The notes: generated by a model not told the origin, from the letters alone. A stretch of 64,000 nt of DNA from Exiguobacterium antarcticum DSM 14480 (GCF_000685865.1 NZ_JMKS01000005.1:496001-560000); one strand, 5' to 3'; positions 29,238-38,179 are shown, counted from the stretch's first letter. Numbers and translations are program-made.

Positions 29238-29266
29238 AAAAAAGGAGAGCGCAAACAGCACTCTCC
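29238..29266 (-). terminator. Attenuator terminator before the ABC-F gene
   Basis: Minus strand: a 9-bp stem GGAGAGTGC/GCGCTCTCC followed by six T's, ending only about 25 bases before the ABC-F ATG. It would stop transcription into the gene unless prevented. Confidence 0.85.
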
Positions 29267-29319
29267 TACAGACGGTGGAAGATACGCTTTGCTTTATTTT
29301 TCAACTATGGAGTTCCTTT

Positions 29320-29341
29320 AAAAAGGGCAGACGTGTCCCTT
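29320..29341 (-). terminator. Short hairpin overlapping the leader-peptide stop codon
   Basis: AAGGG/CCCTT stem (29341-29337/29327-29323 on the minus strand) followed by TTTT. Its first arm covers the stop codon of the leader peptide, so a ribosome there would block it. Confidence 0.55.
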
Positions 29342-29420
29342 AGAACGCCATTCCATGAAAAATCGCGCGTAACAGATACAGTTGTTCGATCAGCCAATCT
29401 TTACACGCAGCAAAACCCAT
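29340..29420 (-). CDS. 26-residue leader peptide of the ABC-F attenuator
   Basis: A short open frame starting MGFAACKDW and ending FHGMAF. AGGTGG lies 9 bases before the ATG, with a second GGAGG closer. It lies between the DUF1002 gene and the ABC-F gene, with one hairpin at its stop codon and a strong terminator after it. This is the layout of ribosome-stalling attenuators before antibiotic-resistance ABC-F genes. The peptide sequence itself is not one I recognise. Confidence 0.6.
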   Translation of the reverse strand: MGFAACKDWLIEQLYLLRAIFHGMAF

Positions 29421-29493
29421 TCCTCCACACCACCTTTTCGTTTTCGATAGGTTCATTTTATCATGGACGCGCGAACAGAAGAAAGAGATATTT

Positions 29494-30381
29494 TTATTTG
29501 AACCAACCGGCAATCGAGTTAAAGAAACTGCTGAGGGCATCAAATAATTTAGCAAAAAAGCCTTTTGTTTCTTCCGAAGTGGCAAATGCCTGAATGTCCT
29601 GCCCCGCATCTTTTAGACCACTCTCGATTTGCCCCCAGTTCAGGTCGGCTTGCTCCATTTGATTGAATAATCCGGTCAGGCGATCCATCTGCGCATCTGA
29701 CAGATTGATGTTATTGTTTTGGATGACTTGGACGATGACGTTTTCAATCTCGACTTTTGTTTCCGGTTTTTGTTTTGCGATTTCGGCTTTGATTTCGTTC
29801 ATCAAATCGGCCACTTTATCGGTCCCGACCGTCTTTCCGACGTCTGAAGTCACGGAAAGTTCTTGTTGGGCAAGATCTTTTCGCTCATCCGTCAGTTTAA
29901 TGCCGGTCTCCGCCGATGTCTGATCGTATGCTTTCATGATACCGGTCAACGCGGACGTGCCGGTTACTTTATAAGGAGACGTGATGGTAATGTCGGCATC
30001 CGTCACGCCTGCCGTCACGAGGGCGTTCAAGTACATGTCTTTTGTCACCCAGGTGATGTTTTCAGTCGCGACCGACAGTCCGTCTCCCTTTTCAGCCAGT
30101 TCAATTTTGGCCGAAGAATACATTCCGCCACCACGTTGCGACTGGGGGATGTTTTTACCAAGGTATTTTTCTTCGTCCGCCGATGTCGCGATGATCGGCG
30201 TGATGCCTTCCGGTGCATTCAGGCGCGACAGGACCCATGCTTTGTCTTTGGCACCCAGTGATTCGCCGAGCGTAATAATCGTTTTGTCGACGATTTGCTC
30301 AGCCGAGGCAGCCGTCGGAAGCAGTAAAGTCGTAGCAAGCAATGCAGATGCCGTCCATGTCATTGTTTTATTCATCATCAT
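29494..30381 (-). CDS. Secreted DUF1002 protein (YpuA-like)
   Basis: A 295-residue protein with a signal peptide (about residues 1-27, cleaved after ASA). The first half (TIITLGESLGAKDKAW, RGGGMYSSAKIEL, ITSPYKVTGTSALTGIMKAY) matches DUF1002, the family of B. subtilis YpuA, of unknown function. The C-terminus is helical, with a Phe-rich amphipathic end (KLFDALSSFFNSIAGWF) that may touch the membrane. GGAGG precedes the ATG. It reads in the same direction as ABC-F, with about 280 bases of leader between them. Confidence 0.85.
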   Translation of the reverse strand: MMMNKTMTWTASALLATTLLLPTAASAEQIVDKTIITLGESLGAKDKAWVLSRLNAPEGITPIIATSADEEKYLGKNIPQSQRGGGMYSSAKIELAEKGDGLSVATENITWVTKDMYLNALVTAGVTDADITITSPYKVTGTSALTGIMKAYDQTSAETGIKLTDERKDLAQQELSVTSDVGKTVGTDKVADLMNEIKAEIAKQKPETKVEIENVIVQVIQNNNINLSDAQMDRLTGLFNQMEQADLNWGQIESGLKDAGQDIQAFATSEETKGFFAKLFDALSSFFNSIAGWFK

Positions 30382-30569
30382 AAATTCCTCCGTAAGTTAA
30401 GTATCAGGTACTAAGTTCAGTCTAATCGACCGTCTTCAGAAGAGAATCGGTCTCAAGGACGAGCGGACGTCCACCTTCCGCCATGTTCATTGTACAAAAA
30501 AGGGATGGAAATGACGAGAAAGGGTCAATTAAACGTTAAATCATGCTAAAATCAAAACAAATCAAATAG

Positions 30570-30665
30570 CGACCACTAGGGGAGTCAGTAGGCTGACTGA
30601 GACGACGAAGACGTTCGGACCCTTTGAACCTGATTAAGTTTGGACTTACGGAGGGAAGTGGCGTG
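30570..30665 (+). promoter_or_regulatory. TPP riboswitch (THI element)
   Basis: The conserved parts are in order: CTAGGGGAGTC, GGCTGACTGAGACGAC, GACCCTTTGAACCTGAT and CTTACGGAGGGAAGTGG. It lies upstream of tenA with an intrinsic terminator in between, indicating transcription control by thiamine diphosphate. Confidence 0.95.
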
Positions 30666-30692
30666 AACCCTTCTTTATATGAGGTCTTTTCA

Positions 30693-30724
30693 CGTCATAC
30701 CTGACATCGGGTGTGGCGTTTTTT
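30693..30724 (+). terminator. Riboswitch-controlled terminator
   Basis: CGTCATACC pairs with GGTGTGGCG (30710-30718), including G-U pairs, followed by six T's. It lies between the TPP aptamer and tenA. Confidence 0.8.
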
Positions 30725-30746
30725 GATTAAAGAAGGGGGAAACGAC

Positions 30747-31463
30747 ATGACATTCAGTGAAGAAATTCGACAAGCAGCAAGACGGTACTGGGACAGTAGT
30801 TTTACCCATCCGTTCGTGACGGGCATCGCGGACGGGACTTTACCGGAAGCGAAATTTCGCCATTACGTCTTACAGGACGCGTATTATTTAAAACATTTTG
30901 CGAAGATTCAAGCCCGCGCGGCTTCGAAAGCCCACGATTTTGCGACGATTGCTGAACTGGCCGAGCATGCGACATCGACTTACGCGGCAGAACTGAGTCT
31001 GCACCAATCGTTTTTTGAACTGCTTGAAATCTCGAACGATACGTTGGCTGAGTTCGAACCGGCACCGACAGCATATGCGTATATTTCGCATATGCACCAT
31101 GCAAGTGAAGGAACGCTCGGGGAGACCATCGCTGCTATTTTACCGTGTTATTGGCTTTACTATGAGATCGGACAACAATTACAAGCAGCGACACCGGCTT
31201 CACCGATTTATCAACAATGGATTGAGACATACAGTTCGGAATGGTTCGAGCGGGTCGTCTTTGAACAAATCGATCGTCTGAATGATTTGGCGGAGCGGGC
31301 AAGTGCCGAAGAACGGGAACGGATGAAACAACATTTCGTCAAAAGTTGTTATTACGAATTGATGTTTTGGCAGATGGGCTGGACGGAAGAGACGTTTGAG
31401 CAAACGTATCGTCAGACGATCGAGACCCCTTCGTCGACAGGAAAGAATAGGGAGCTAAACTAA
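30747..31463 (+). CDS. tenA: Aminopyrimidine aminohydrolase TenA (thiaminase II)
   Basis: A 238-residue all-helical protein of TenA type. The catalytic Cys134 lies in ILPCYWLYYEIG and Glu204 in CYYELMFW, at the positions of Cys135/Glu205 in B. subtilis TenA. It hydrolyses amino-pyrimidines from degraded thiamine for reuse. The ATG at 30747 follows AAGGGGGAAACG; an earlier in-frame codon lies in the terminator. It is the only gene of this riboswitch transcript. Confidence 0.94.
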   Translation: MTFSEEIRQAARRYWDSSFTHPFVTGIADGTLPEAKFRHYVLQDAYYLKHFAKIQARAASKAHDFATIAELAEHATSTYAAELSLHQSFFELLEISNDTLAEFEPAPTAYAYISHMHHASEGTLGETIAAILPCYWLYYEIGQQLQAATPASPIYQQWIETYSSEWFERVVFEQIDRLNDLAERASAEERERMKQHFVKSCYYELMFWQMGWTEETFEQTYRQTIETPSSTGKNRELN

Positions 31464-31474
31464 AGAAAAACATT

Positions 31475-31524
31475 AAAAAACTGAACGATCCCACCTTGGA
31501 AAAGGAGGATTCGTTCAGTTTTCT
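31475..31524. terminator. Terminator between tenA and spo0M
   Basis: CTGAACGA (31481-31488) with TCGTTCAG (31511-31518) and inner CC/GG pairs. T's on the right and A's on the left suit both convergent genes. Confidence 0.8.
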
Positions 31525-31550
31525 TTGTCTTGCCAGTCGGTAAATTATTT

Positions 31551-32324
31551 TTAGCTGTGGCGTTCGATCAAATCAGCAAGGCGCTGTTTGACGGTAGCAG
31601 CGTTACGTAACTCCTGATTCGATAGCGACAGCGTCGTCATCGTTTCGTCAGCTCCCGCCATCTCACTGAACAGTGAGCCTAAGCTATGGGCACGGCGATC
31701 GATTTGTAAGACGATCTCAATACCGGACCGGTCTTGCAGCATGATGACTTCGATTTCATCAAGCTTATGCGCATAATGTGTTCCACGCGCTGAATATTCG
31801 AGTTCTTGGGCAATCGGCAGATCTTTTCGGAAACGCCCCGGAAGTTTTTCTGTATCGGCTTTTTTTAAACGGAATCCGAGATCTTCCATCGCTTCCAAAA
31901 TGACCGATTGGAGGTCGTTGGCTTTGACGACGACGGCATCATGGTCGGATGGATCGACGGCTTGTGCGATATCGAGACCTGTCTCGATCCAGGATTTGGA
32001 CTGACTGACAGACAGAGGGGTATTAAAAGGGACTTGAAGCGTAAACGGAATTTCCCGTTCGACGCCAGCTTCGATCGTAAAGGCCGCTTCGTTTAAAGCG
32101 AACCGGTCGAGTGTGAAAGTCGTAAAGGCCGTGTTGTCACCGACTTCTTCTTTATATTGAGTGTTAAAGGCGAGGTAAATCCGGTCGATTTCCTGATCGA
32201 CGCTACCACCTTTGATGTGAACGACACCTTGAATCGTTCCACCGGGTTCACACTGGTCTTGTTCAAGTCGTGTATCGACCGTCGCGGCACCAATACCGAT
32301 TTGGGAAAGAATTTTTTTGAACAT
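31551..32324 (-). CDS. spo0M: Sporulation-control protein Spo0M
   Basis: A 257-residue protein with the arrestin-like beta-sandwich of Spo0M: the start MFKKILSQIGIGAATVDTRL, the GGTIQGVVHIKGG strand, and PFTLQVPFNTPLS in the middle. In B. subtilis Spo0M influences Spo0A-dependent sporulation and cell division; homologues exist in non-sporulating bacteria. GGAGGAAAAC precedes the ATG. It is monocistronic. Confidence 0.92.
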   Translation of the reverse strand: MFKKILSQIGIGAATVDTRLEQDQCEPGGTIQGVVHIKGGSVDQEIDRIYLAFNTQYKEEVGDNTAFTTFTLDRFALNEAAFTIEAGVEREIPFTLQVPFNTPLSVSQSKSWIETGLDIAQAVDPSDHDAVVVKANDLQSVILEAMEDLGFRLKKADTEKLPGRFRKDLPIAQELEYSARGTHYAHKLDEIEVIMLQDRSGIEIVLQIDRRAHSLGSLFSEMAGADETMTTLSLSNQELRNAATVKQRLADLIERHS

Positions 32325-32443
32325 GTTGTTTTCCTCCTTCAGGAATGAAGTAATCGTTTTTGAAATAAAGCTGACTTGCTTGTCGAACGGGAGTGAATTT
32401 GCTACAGTTTCGAAAGAACAAACAAAAAAGGACGGGACGATAC

Positions 32444-33628
32444 GTGGAATTACACCAACTAAAAGATTTGCTTACCGAAAAACTGCAAGCCACATCCCTC
32501 ATACACGCGACGATTAGCGGACCGCGTCTCAAATCGAATGATCTACGTCGAATCAAGTTAAAACCGATTCTATTAAGAGATACGTATGCGATCCAATTAG
32601 AGTTTCAACATGAACGGATCATTAAGCATGAGAATTTAAGTATAGAAGACTTTATTTTACGAATGGACGAATATTTTGATGAATTTCGTCAATTTTTATT
32701 TCGATTCGAGACGGAAGAACTGCAATTTCAATTGTCGAAGAAGATGAAAGTATCGCTTAAGACGACGGTCAAAGAACGTCTGCAAGCCGAACTATCGCAT
32801 AATCGGAAGAAAAGTCATTTGTTAGAAGACGGAATACCGGTCCCCTTTTTGATTCGTTTAGGAGTCATGACGGAAAATGGACAAGTCAAACGACAAAAAT
32901 ACGATAAGTTCAAACAGATCAACCGGTTCCTTGAATTCGTTGAAGACAGCATCACGGCATTACCGACAGGACGAACGATACGGATTTTAGACTTTGGATG
33001 CGGAAAATCGTATTTGACGTTTGCTTTGTATCATTATTTGAAGGTCGTCAAAGGATTTGATTTGAACATCACGGGTCTGGATCTCAAAAAAGAAGTCATC
33101 GAAGAATGTACAGAAATCGCGGGTGATCTTGGATATGATGATTTGACGTTCCGCGTCGGTGACGTCCACGACTACGATCAAGAAACGGAAGTGGACCTGA
33201 TGGTGACGCTACACGCATGTGACGTCGCGACGGACGTTGCCTTAGCCCGTGCCGTCGATTGGAATGCCTCCGTCATTCTCAGCGTACCGTGTTGTCAAAA
33301 GGAACTGAATCGGCAACTGGAATGTTCACCGCTTGATGTGATGCTTCAACACGGATTAATAAAAGAAAAATTTGCATCGCTTGCGACCGATTCAATTCGA
33401 GCGGAATTGTTGACGCTCGTTGGTTATGAGACTCAACTGTTAGAGTTCATCGATCTTGAGCACACACCGAAGAATATCTTGATCCGCGCCTATAAAAATC
33501 AGAAACGGCCATCAGAAGAAAAAATCGATCGGTATCTGGCTTTTCGGAACCTGCTTCAAGCACAACCTTACCTCGAACGTGAATTAAGCGACAGACTTGG
33601 ACAGATTTCATCGAAACTCGTACAATAA
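32444..33628 (+). CDS. SAM-dependent methyltransferase (METTL25/Methyltransf_32-like)
   Basis: A 394-residue protein. The N-terminal 170 residues have no clear domain. The Rossmann methyltransferase part begins with RILDFGCGKSYLTFALYHYL (motif I), then VTLHACDVATDVALARA and VPCCQKELN, a layout seen in a family of putative RNA methyltransferases. The start is uncertain: the GTG at 32444 has GGACGGG upstream and is preferred to an in-frame GTG at 32393. The substrate is unknown. Confidence 0.8.
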   Translation: MELHQLKDLLTEKLQATSLIHATISGPRLKSNDLRRIKLKPILLRDTYAIQLEFQHERIIKHENLSIEDFILRMDEYFDEFRQFLFRFETEELQFQLSKKMKVSLKTTVKERLQAELSHNRKKSHLLEDGIPVPFLIRLGVMTENGQVKRQKYDKFKQINRFLEFVEDSITALPTGRTIRILDFGCGKSYLTFALYHYLKVVKGFDLNITGLDLKKEVIEECTEIAGDLGYDDLTFRVGDVHDYDQETEVDLMVTLHACDVATDVALARAVDWNASVILSVPCCQKELNRQLECSPLDVMLQHGLIKEKFASLATDSIRAELLTLVGYETQLLEFIDLEHTPKNILIRAYKNQKRPSEEKIDRYLAFRNLLQAQPYLERELSDRLGQISSKLVQ

Positions 33629-33660
33629 AGAAGACAACGAAATAAGGGGGAAATAATACA

Positions 33661-34086
33661 ATGGATTTTCAAATGTATTTTGAAGATGTCGTTCAGACGG
33701 CACGTAAAGAAGCAGCAGCTGCAGGTTTTGAAGAACTGACGACTGCTGAAAGCGTCGAGGAGGCAATGAAACGTGAAGGACTGACACTTGTCCTCGTCAA
33801 TTCGGTTTGTGGATGTGCAGGGGGGATTGCTCGCCCTGCGGCAGCCTACATCAACCGGATGGAAGGTGTGAAACCGGATCATTTCGTGACCGTTTTTGCA
33901 GGACAAGACCGGGAAGCAACGGATCGTGCACGTGAATACTTCGAAGGATATCCACCATCATCACCATCATTCGCCTTGATGCAAGATGGAAATATTCTTT
34001 CAATGGTCGAACGGTTTGATATTGAATCCTTTACGGCAGAAGAAGTCGTCGAGAAGTTAGAATCATTGATTGAAATTTACGCGTAA
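33661..34086 (+). CDS. brxB: Bacilliredoxin BrxB (YqiW/YphP family)
   Basis: A 141-residue protein with the bacilliredoxin Cys-Gly-Cys motif in [17 protein letters not shown]. It removes bacillithiol from mixed disulfides on proteins after oxidative stress, implying a bacillithiol-using Bacillales host. AAGGGGG precedes the ATG. B. subtilis yqiW also sits just before artPQR (yqiXYZ), which supports BrxB over its paralogue BrxA. Confidence 0.9.
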   Translation: MDFQMYFEDVVQTARKEAAAAGFEELTTAESVEEAMKREGLTLVLVNSVCGCAGGIARPAAAYINRMEGVKPDHFVTVFAGQDREATDRAREYFEGYPPSSPSFALMQDGNILSMVERFDIESFTAEEVVEKLESLIEIYA

Positions 34087-34092
34087 TCCATT

Positions 34093-34130
34093 AAAAGCGC
34101 TGTTTCTGCATCTGGAAACAGCGCTTTTTT
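34093..34130 (+). terminator. Terminator after brxB
   Basis: AAAGCGCTGTTTC with GAAACAGCGC (34115-34124) and TTTTTT. Confidence 0.9.
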
Positions 34131-34261
34131 GTATGAAGTCGCTACCCTACTCATTCAAAAAGACACCAAACGAAAATAATTGAAAGCGTTATCAAAAAAA
34201 TATTTACCGGAAGATAACAAAGAAAATACAAGTTTTATGCATTATTTATATATAATTATGC

Positions 34262-34290
34262 TTTACAATGAATAAATATTCGTATATTCT
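34262..34290 (+). promoter_or_regulatory. Promoter of artPQR
   Basis: TTTACA (34262-34267), a 17-bp spacer, TATTCT (34285-34290), about 106 bases before the start. Confidence 0.6.
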
Positions 34291-34396
34291 AAAAGCAATA
34301 AATCAGGTCGAACTTTTTAGTATTGAATTAGAAAAAAACATAAGTCATACTATTGTTAAAGTTCTGACAATTGAGCGTTGGAAGGGGAATTTATTG

Positions 34397-35173
34397 ATGA
34401 AAAAATTAGTAGCAACGGCAATGGCAGGCATTCTCGCCGTCACGATGGCAGCATGTGGCGCATCAGAAGAATCAACAGGCGGTACGACAAAGACGAGTGA
34501 CAAAGTATTGACGATGGGAACGTCGGCAGATTACTTCCCATTTGAATACATCGATACAGCAAAAGGTGATGACATCGTTGGTTTTGATGTCGCAATCGCC
34601 AAGGAAGTCACAAAAAATCTCGGGTATGACCTGAAAATCGAAGACATGGAGTTCGGAAGTCTGCTCGGAGCACTCAGTGCCGGTCGTGTCGACTTCGTCA
34701 TGGCCGGTATGACACCGACGGATGAACGAAAAAAGAATGCGGACTTTACGGATATTTACTTTGAATCGAAAAACCTTATCATGACAAAAGATAAAGCGAT
34801 CAGTGCAGATGACGAACTAAAAGGGAAAAAAATCGGGGTTCAACTCGGATCGATCCAGGAAGCATTAGCGAAAGATCGTTACAAGGACAGCGAAGCCGTT
34901 TCGTTAAACAAAATTCCGGAAATTATTCAAGAATTGAACACAGGACGGATCGATGCCTTGATCATCGAGGATGCGGTTGCCGTCAAATATATGGATCAAG
35001 ATGATTCGTTGAAAACATACCAAATCAAGGAAGATGGTCCAACGGGTTCTGCTGTTGCCTTCAAAAAAGGGGACAAGATGCGTGACGAGTTCAATACGGA
35101 GTTGAAAAAGATGATCGACAACGGGGATATCGATAAACTCGCAGAAGAATGGTTCCAAAAAGAAGCAAAATAA
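34397..35173 (+). CDS. artP: Amino acid (arginine-type) ABC transporter substrate-binding lipoprotein
   Basis: A 258-residue lipoprotein. Signal peptide with lipobox TMAAC, then a family 3 solute-binding fold (GTSADYFPFEYIDTAKGDDI, FVMAGMTPTDERKKNADFTD, GVQLGSIQEAL). It captures a polar amino acid outside the membrane. Synteny with B. subtilis yqiW-yqiXYZ suggests ArtP and arginine, but specificity is not proven by sequence. The ATG at 34397 follows GGAAGGGG; the longer frame upstream lacks a ribosome site. Confidence 0.85.
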   Translation: MKKLVATAMAGILAVTMAACGASEESTGGTTKTSDKVLTMGTSADYFPFEYIDTAKGDDIVGFDVAIAKEVTKNLGYDLKIEDMEFGSLLGALSAGRVDFVMAGMTPTDERKKNADFTDIYFESKNLIMTKDKAISADDELKGKKIGVQLGSIQEALAKDRYKDSEAVSLNKIPEIIQELNTGRIDALIIEDAVAVKYMDQDDSLKTYQIKEDGPTGSAVAFKKGDKMRDEFNTELKKMIDNGDIDKLAEEWFQKEAK

Positions 35174-35185
35174 GAGTAGTGCATA

Positions 35186-35211
35186 GGGGTGGGGGTAACC
35201 CCATCCCTTTT
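35186..35211 (+). terminator. Intercistronic hairpin between artP and artQ
   Basis: GGGGTGGGG (35186-35194) pairs with CCCCATCCC (35199-35207) over a four-base loop, followed by TTTT. It probably lets artP be made in excess over the membrane and ATPase subunits. Confidence 0.75.
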
Positions 35212-35233
35212 GTGCGACGTTAGGAGATTGGTT

Positions 35234-35890
35234 ATGATAGACTTTACAAAGATTCAAGATTCAATCCCATATATTCTGCAAGGAATTCCGGTTCTGTTTC
35301 AAGTTGTCGTCGTCGCGGCCATCGCTGGGATGATCATCGGTATCGTCGTCGCGGCTCTCAAAATTACGAAAAGTAAGCTTCTTCGATTCGTCGGTCACGC
35401 CTATACGGCCGTGTTTCGTGGGACACCGCTCATCTTACAGCTGGCCATCATTCATTTTGGATTGCCGCAATTGACCGGGTACGTCACGACCGGGTATCAA
35501 TCGGCGATCATCGCCTTCTCCTTGAACTCAGGCGCCTATATCTCGGAAATCATTCGGGCCGGGATTCAAGCGGTCGACCGCGGACAATGGGAAGCAGCGG
35601 ATGCCCTTGGTATTCCTTACATGAAACAGTTACGGTCCATCATCCTGCCGCAAGCCTTTAAAAACATCTTGCCGGCCATCATGAATGAATTGATCACATT
35701 GACGAAGGAGTCGGCGCTGATCTCGACGGTTGGTGTACTTGACGTCATGCGCCGGGCACAAGTCGTCGGTGGAGAAAAAGCATTATACTTTGAACCGTTG
35801 TTATTTGCAGGATTCGTCTATTTCGTGCTTGTCATGGGATTGTCCTTGATTGGTCAACAAGTCGAAAAAGCTATGAGAAAGAGTGGGTAA
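35234..35890 (+). CDS. artQ: Amino acid ABC transporter permease
   Basis: A 218-residue HisM-type permease with about five helices. The [12 protein letters not shown] segment and the EAA loop [23 protein letters not shown] contact the ATPase. It forms the channel of the ArtPQR importer. The ATG at 35234 follows TAGGAGATTGG. It ends 4 bases before artR. Confidence 0.9.
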   Translation: MIDFTKIQDSIPYILQGIPVLFQVVVVAAIAGMIIGIVVAALKITKSKLLRFVGHAYTAVFRGTPLILQLAIIHFGLPQLTGYVTTGYQSAIIAFSLNSGAYISEIIRAGIQAVDRGQWEAADALGIPYMKQLRSIILPQAFKNILPAIMNELITLTKESALISTVGVLDVMRRAQVVGGEKALYFEPLLFAGFVYFVLVMGLSLIGQQVEKAMRKSG

Positions 35891-35894
35891 TCAG

Positions 35895-36626
35895 ATGGAA
35901 CCTATGATTCAAGTTACCGATCTATATAAACAGTTCGGAAAATTAGAAGTATTAAAAGGCATTACGACAACGGTCGGACGGGGAGAAGTCGTTGCCGTCA
36001 TCGGACCGTCCGGGTCAGGGAAATCAACCTTTTTACGATGCATCAATCTGTTAGAGAAACCAACCGGAGGTACGGTAAACGTCGCTGGTTTTGAACTGAC
36101 GAAACCAAAGGCAAATATCGCGAAAGCCCGTCAAAATATCGGAATGGTGTTTCAACAGTTTAATCTCTTCCCGCATAAATCGGTGCTCGATAACTTGATT
36201 TATGCACCGATCAACGTGTTGGGGTTATCGAAGGAAGATGCCGTCAAACGGGCAGAGGTGTTACTCGAACGCGTCGGCTTGTCAGAAAAACGGGATAATT
36301 TTCCGAATCAGCTGTCCGGTGGACAAAAACAACGGGTTGCGATCGCCCGTGCGCTTGCGATGGAGCCCAATGTCATGTTGTTTGATGAACCGACGTCAGC
36401 GCTCGATCCGGAGATGGTCAATGAAGTGCTCGACGTCATGAAACAGCTGGCCGAAAGTGGGATGACGATGGTCATCGTCACGCACGAGATGGGTTTCGCA
36501 AAAGAAGTTGCCGACCGTGTTTTATTCCTCGATGAAGGGATCTTGATGGAAGAAGGCAGTCCCATCGAATTGTTTGATCATCCGAAGACCGATCGGGCAA
36601 AAAAATTCTTAGAAAAAGTATTATGA
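35895..36626 (+). CDS. artR: Amino acid ABC transporter ATP-binding protein
   Basis: A 243-residue ATPase of the GlnQ/HisP class: Walker [11 protein letters not shown]-loop [17 protein letters not shown], signature [15 protein letters not shown], Walker [13 protein letters not shown] and the switch VTHEM. It energises the ArtPQR importer. The start at 35895 is supported by GAGTGGG upstream; a second ATG follows three codons later. Confidence 0.92.
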   Translation: MEPMIQVTDLYKQFGKLEVLKGITTTVGRGEVVAVIGPSGSGKSTFLRCINLLEKPTGGTVNVAGFELTKPKANIAKARQNIGMVFQQFNLFPHKSVLDNLIYAPINVLGLSKEDAVKRAEVLLERVGLSEKRDNFPNQLSGGQKQRVAIARALAMEPNVMLFDEPTSALDPEMVNEVLDVMKQLAESGMTMVIVTHEMGFAKEVADRVLFLDEGILMEEGSPIELFDHPKTDRAKKFLEKVL

Positions 36627-36630
36627 TGCA

Positions 36631-36662
36631 AAAGGGGCTGACTCAAAAGTCAGCCCCTTTTT
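36631..36662. terminator. Terminator after artR containing the GGGGCTGACTCA motif
   Basis: AAAGGGGCTGACT (36631-36643) with AGTCAGCCCCTTT (36648-36660). The same half, GGGGCTGACTCA, occurs at the ends of the intergenic repeats at 48646 and 55005. Confidence 0.88.
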
Positions 36663-36677
36663 AAAAGAGGAGGACGT

Positions 36678-37283
36678 ATGTTGATCAAGGAAACGGAACA
36701 GTTTGTCAAAACATTTCATGCGAATGATTTTTCAGGACATGATTATGCCCATATCGAGCGTGTCCGGAAGATGGCGTTACGGATTGCAGCCCGTGAAGGG
36801 GGAGACGTCCGAATCATCGAACTCGCGGCACTACTACATGATGTAGCAGACAGCAAGATCGGTGGAACGAGTTCACGGGTCGATTCGTATCTGACACCCC
36901 GTGTATCGACGACCGACCGTCACCATATCCTTGACATCATCAACAGCATGTCCTTTAAAGGGGGAGACCGGCCGCCGATGCAAACGCTCGAAGGAAAAAT
37001 CGTCCAGGACGCGGATCGGTTGGATGCGATTGGGGCGATTGGTATCGCCCGGACGTTTCAGTTCGCTGGACAATTCAAGGAACCGATGTATAGACCTGAA
37101 TTAACCGCTCGACAAGCGGGAGACCGGACGAGTCCGACAAGTGCCTTGCATCATTTTGAGGAGAAGTTGTTACGGTTAAAAGATTTGATGAACACGCAAA
37201 CGGCCAAAACGATGGCGGAAGACCGCCACGAATATATGGTGAAGTTTGTGGAACGTTTTAAAGAGGAGTGGAGCGGCGATTGA
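36678..37283 (+). CDS. HD-domain phosphohydrolase (YpgQ/YedJ-like)
   Basis: A 201-residue HD-superfamily protein. The metal ligands are in GHDYAHIERVRKMA, LAALLHDVADSK and IVQDADRLDAIGAIGIARTF, the last being typical of the YedJ/YpgQ subgroup. YpgQ hydrolyses nucleoside triphosphates in vitro; the true substrate here is unknown. GAGGAGG precedes the ATG. Confidence 0.85.
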   Translation: MLIKETEQFVKTFHANDFSGHDYAHIERVRKMALRIAAREGGDVRIIELAALLHDVADSKIGGTSSRVDSYLTPRVSTTDRHHILDIINSMSFKGGDRPPMQTLEGKIVQDADRLDAIGAIGIARTFQFAGQFKEPMYRPELTARQAGDRTSPTSALHHFEEKLLRLKDLMNTQTAKTMAEDRHEYMVKFVERFKEEWSGD

Positions 37284-37293
37284 TGGCAACAAA

Positions 37294-37333
37294 ACAGAGC
37301 TCCATTCCATTGTTGGAACGGAGCTCTGTTACT
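37294..37333. terminator. Terminator after the HD gene
   Basis: ACAGAGCTCC (37294-37303) with GGAGCTCTGT (37320-37329) and inner TTCC/GGAA pairs. It lies between convergent genes and probably serves both. Confidence 0.75.
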
Positions 37334-38046
37334 TAACTTAAGATGACGGCGGTAATCAAACCGAGTGAAGCGAACAGACCGACGATGGCGCCACCTTCCT
37401 CGTGAGCTTCCGGCATCATCGTCGAGGCAAGCATCGCGATGATCCCTCCACTCGCAAAAGCGCCGATCATCGCAAATTGCATGTCAGGCAACTCAGCTAG
37501 GATCGAGTAACCGGCAAGCGAAGCAAGAGCGGAAATCAACCAGACGAGTCCCCACATCACAAGTATTTTTTTCTTGGAAAAACCATCTTTTTGTAAGCCG
37601 GTCGTACTCGATAGTCCTTCCGGAATATTGCTGACGAAAATCGCGGCGACGAGAGCCGCACTGACGTTTCCGGACAGTAGACTTGCCCCGATCATGATCG
37701 ATTCCGGAATCGCGTCCAGAATCGTCCCGAAGAAGATCGCCGTTCCGGTGCCTTCATTCCCGCCGGATGACCGTTTTCGTTTACTCGCTCCACGCGAAGA
37801 GACGAACATGTCAAACGCCGTAAAGACTAATGAGCCGACGATGAAGGAGATTCCGACGACCATCGTCGTTGACTTATTTAAAGCCTCATCGAGCAATTCA
37901 AACGTCGCGGCCCCAATCAGAATGCCTGTTCCAAACGACATGACATAACCGATCAACCGTTGTTTCAGCGGGACGAATAAACCAATCAAGGCCCCAATGA
38001 CGACGGCGCCACCGGCAATCGCCCCCCACATGAATGCTATTCCCAT
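37333..38046 (-). CDS. ZIP-family metal transporter
   Basis: A 237-residue membrane protein with about eight helices. FFGTILDAIPESIMIGASLL and VSNIPEGLSSTTGL are the paired metal-binding helices of ZIP transporters. It probably imports zinc or another divalent cation. AAGGAG lies 9 bases before the ATG at 38046; in-frame codons at 38055 and 38067 fit the ribosome site worse. Confidence 0.82.
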   Translation of the reverse strand: MGIAFMWGAIAGGAVVIGALIGLFVPLKQRLIGYVMSFGTGILIGAATFELLDEALNKSTTMVVGISFIVGSLVFTAFDMFVSSRGASKRKRSSGGNEGTGTAIFFGTILDAIPESIMIGASLLSGNVSAALVAAIFVSNIPEGLSSTTGLQKDGFSKKKILVMWGLVWLISALASLAGYSILAELPDMQFAMIGAFASGGIIAMLASTMMPEAHEEGGAIVGLFASLGLITAVILS

Positions 38047-38145
38047 CCAATCCATCTCCTTGTCCAATCGATTACCTGTATTACTATTTTCCTAAAAAAA
38101 TGATTGATAAACATAGCTAGTTAAAAAAGAATAAACGAGCCTGGA

Positions 38146-38179
38146 ACCAAAAAAGTCTCCCGTCGACGAGACGAGAGAC
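38146..38179 (-). terminator. Terminator of the SDR reductase gene
   Basis: AGTCTC/GAGACT plus CGTC/GACG pairs. The minus-strand T-run is at 38146-38151. Confidence 0.75.

Larger units (their letters stand above)
34087..34396. other. Intergenic region between brxB and artP
   Basis: About 310 bases. It starts with the brxB terminator, continues AT-rich, and contains the artP promoter (34262-34290). The roughly 100-base artP leader shows no riboswitch that I recognise. Confidence 0.5.

Noticed and set aside
29421-29609. 89-codon minus-strand frame containing the ABC-F leader peptide
   Set aside because: The longer start overlaps the DUF1002 coding region and has no ribosome site; only the last 26 codons have one.
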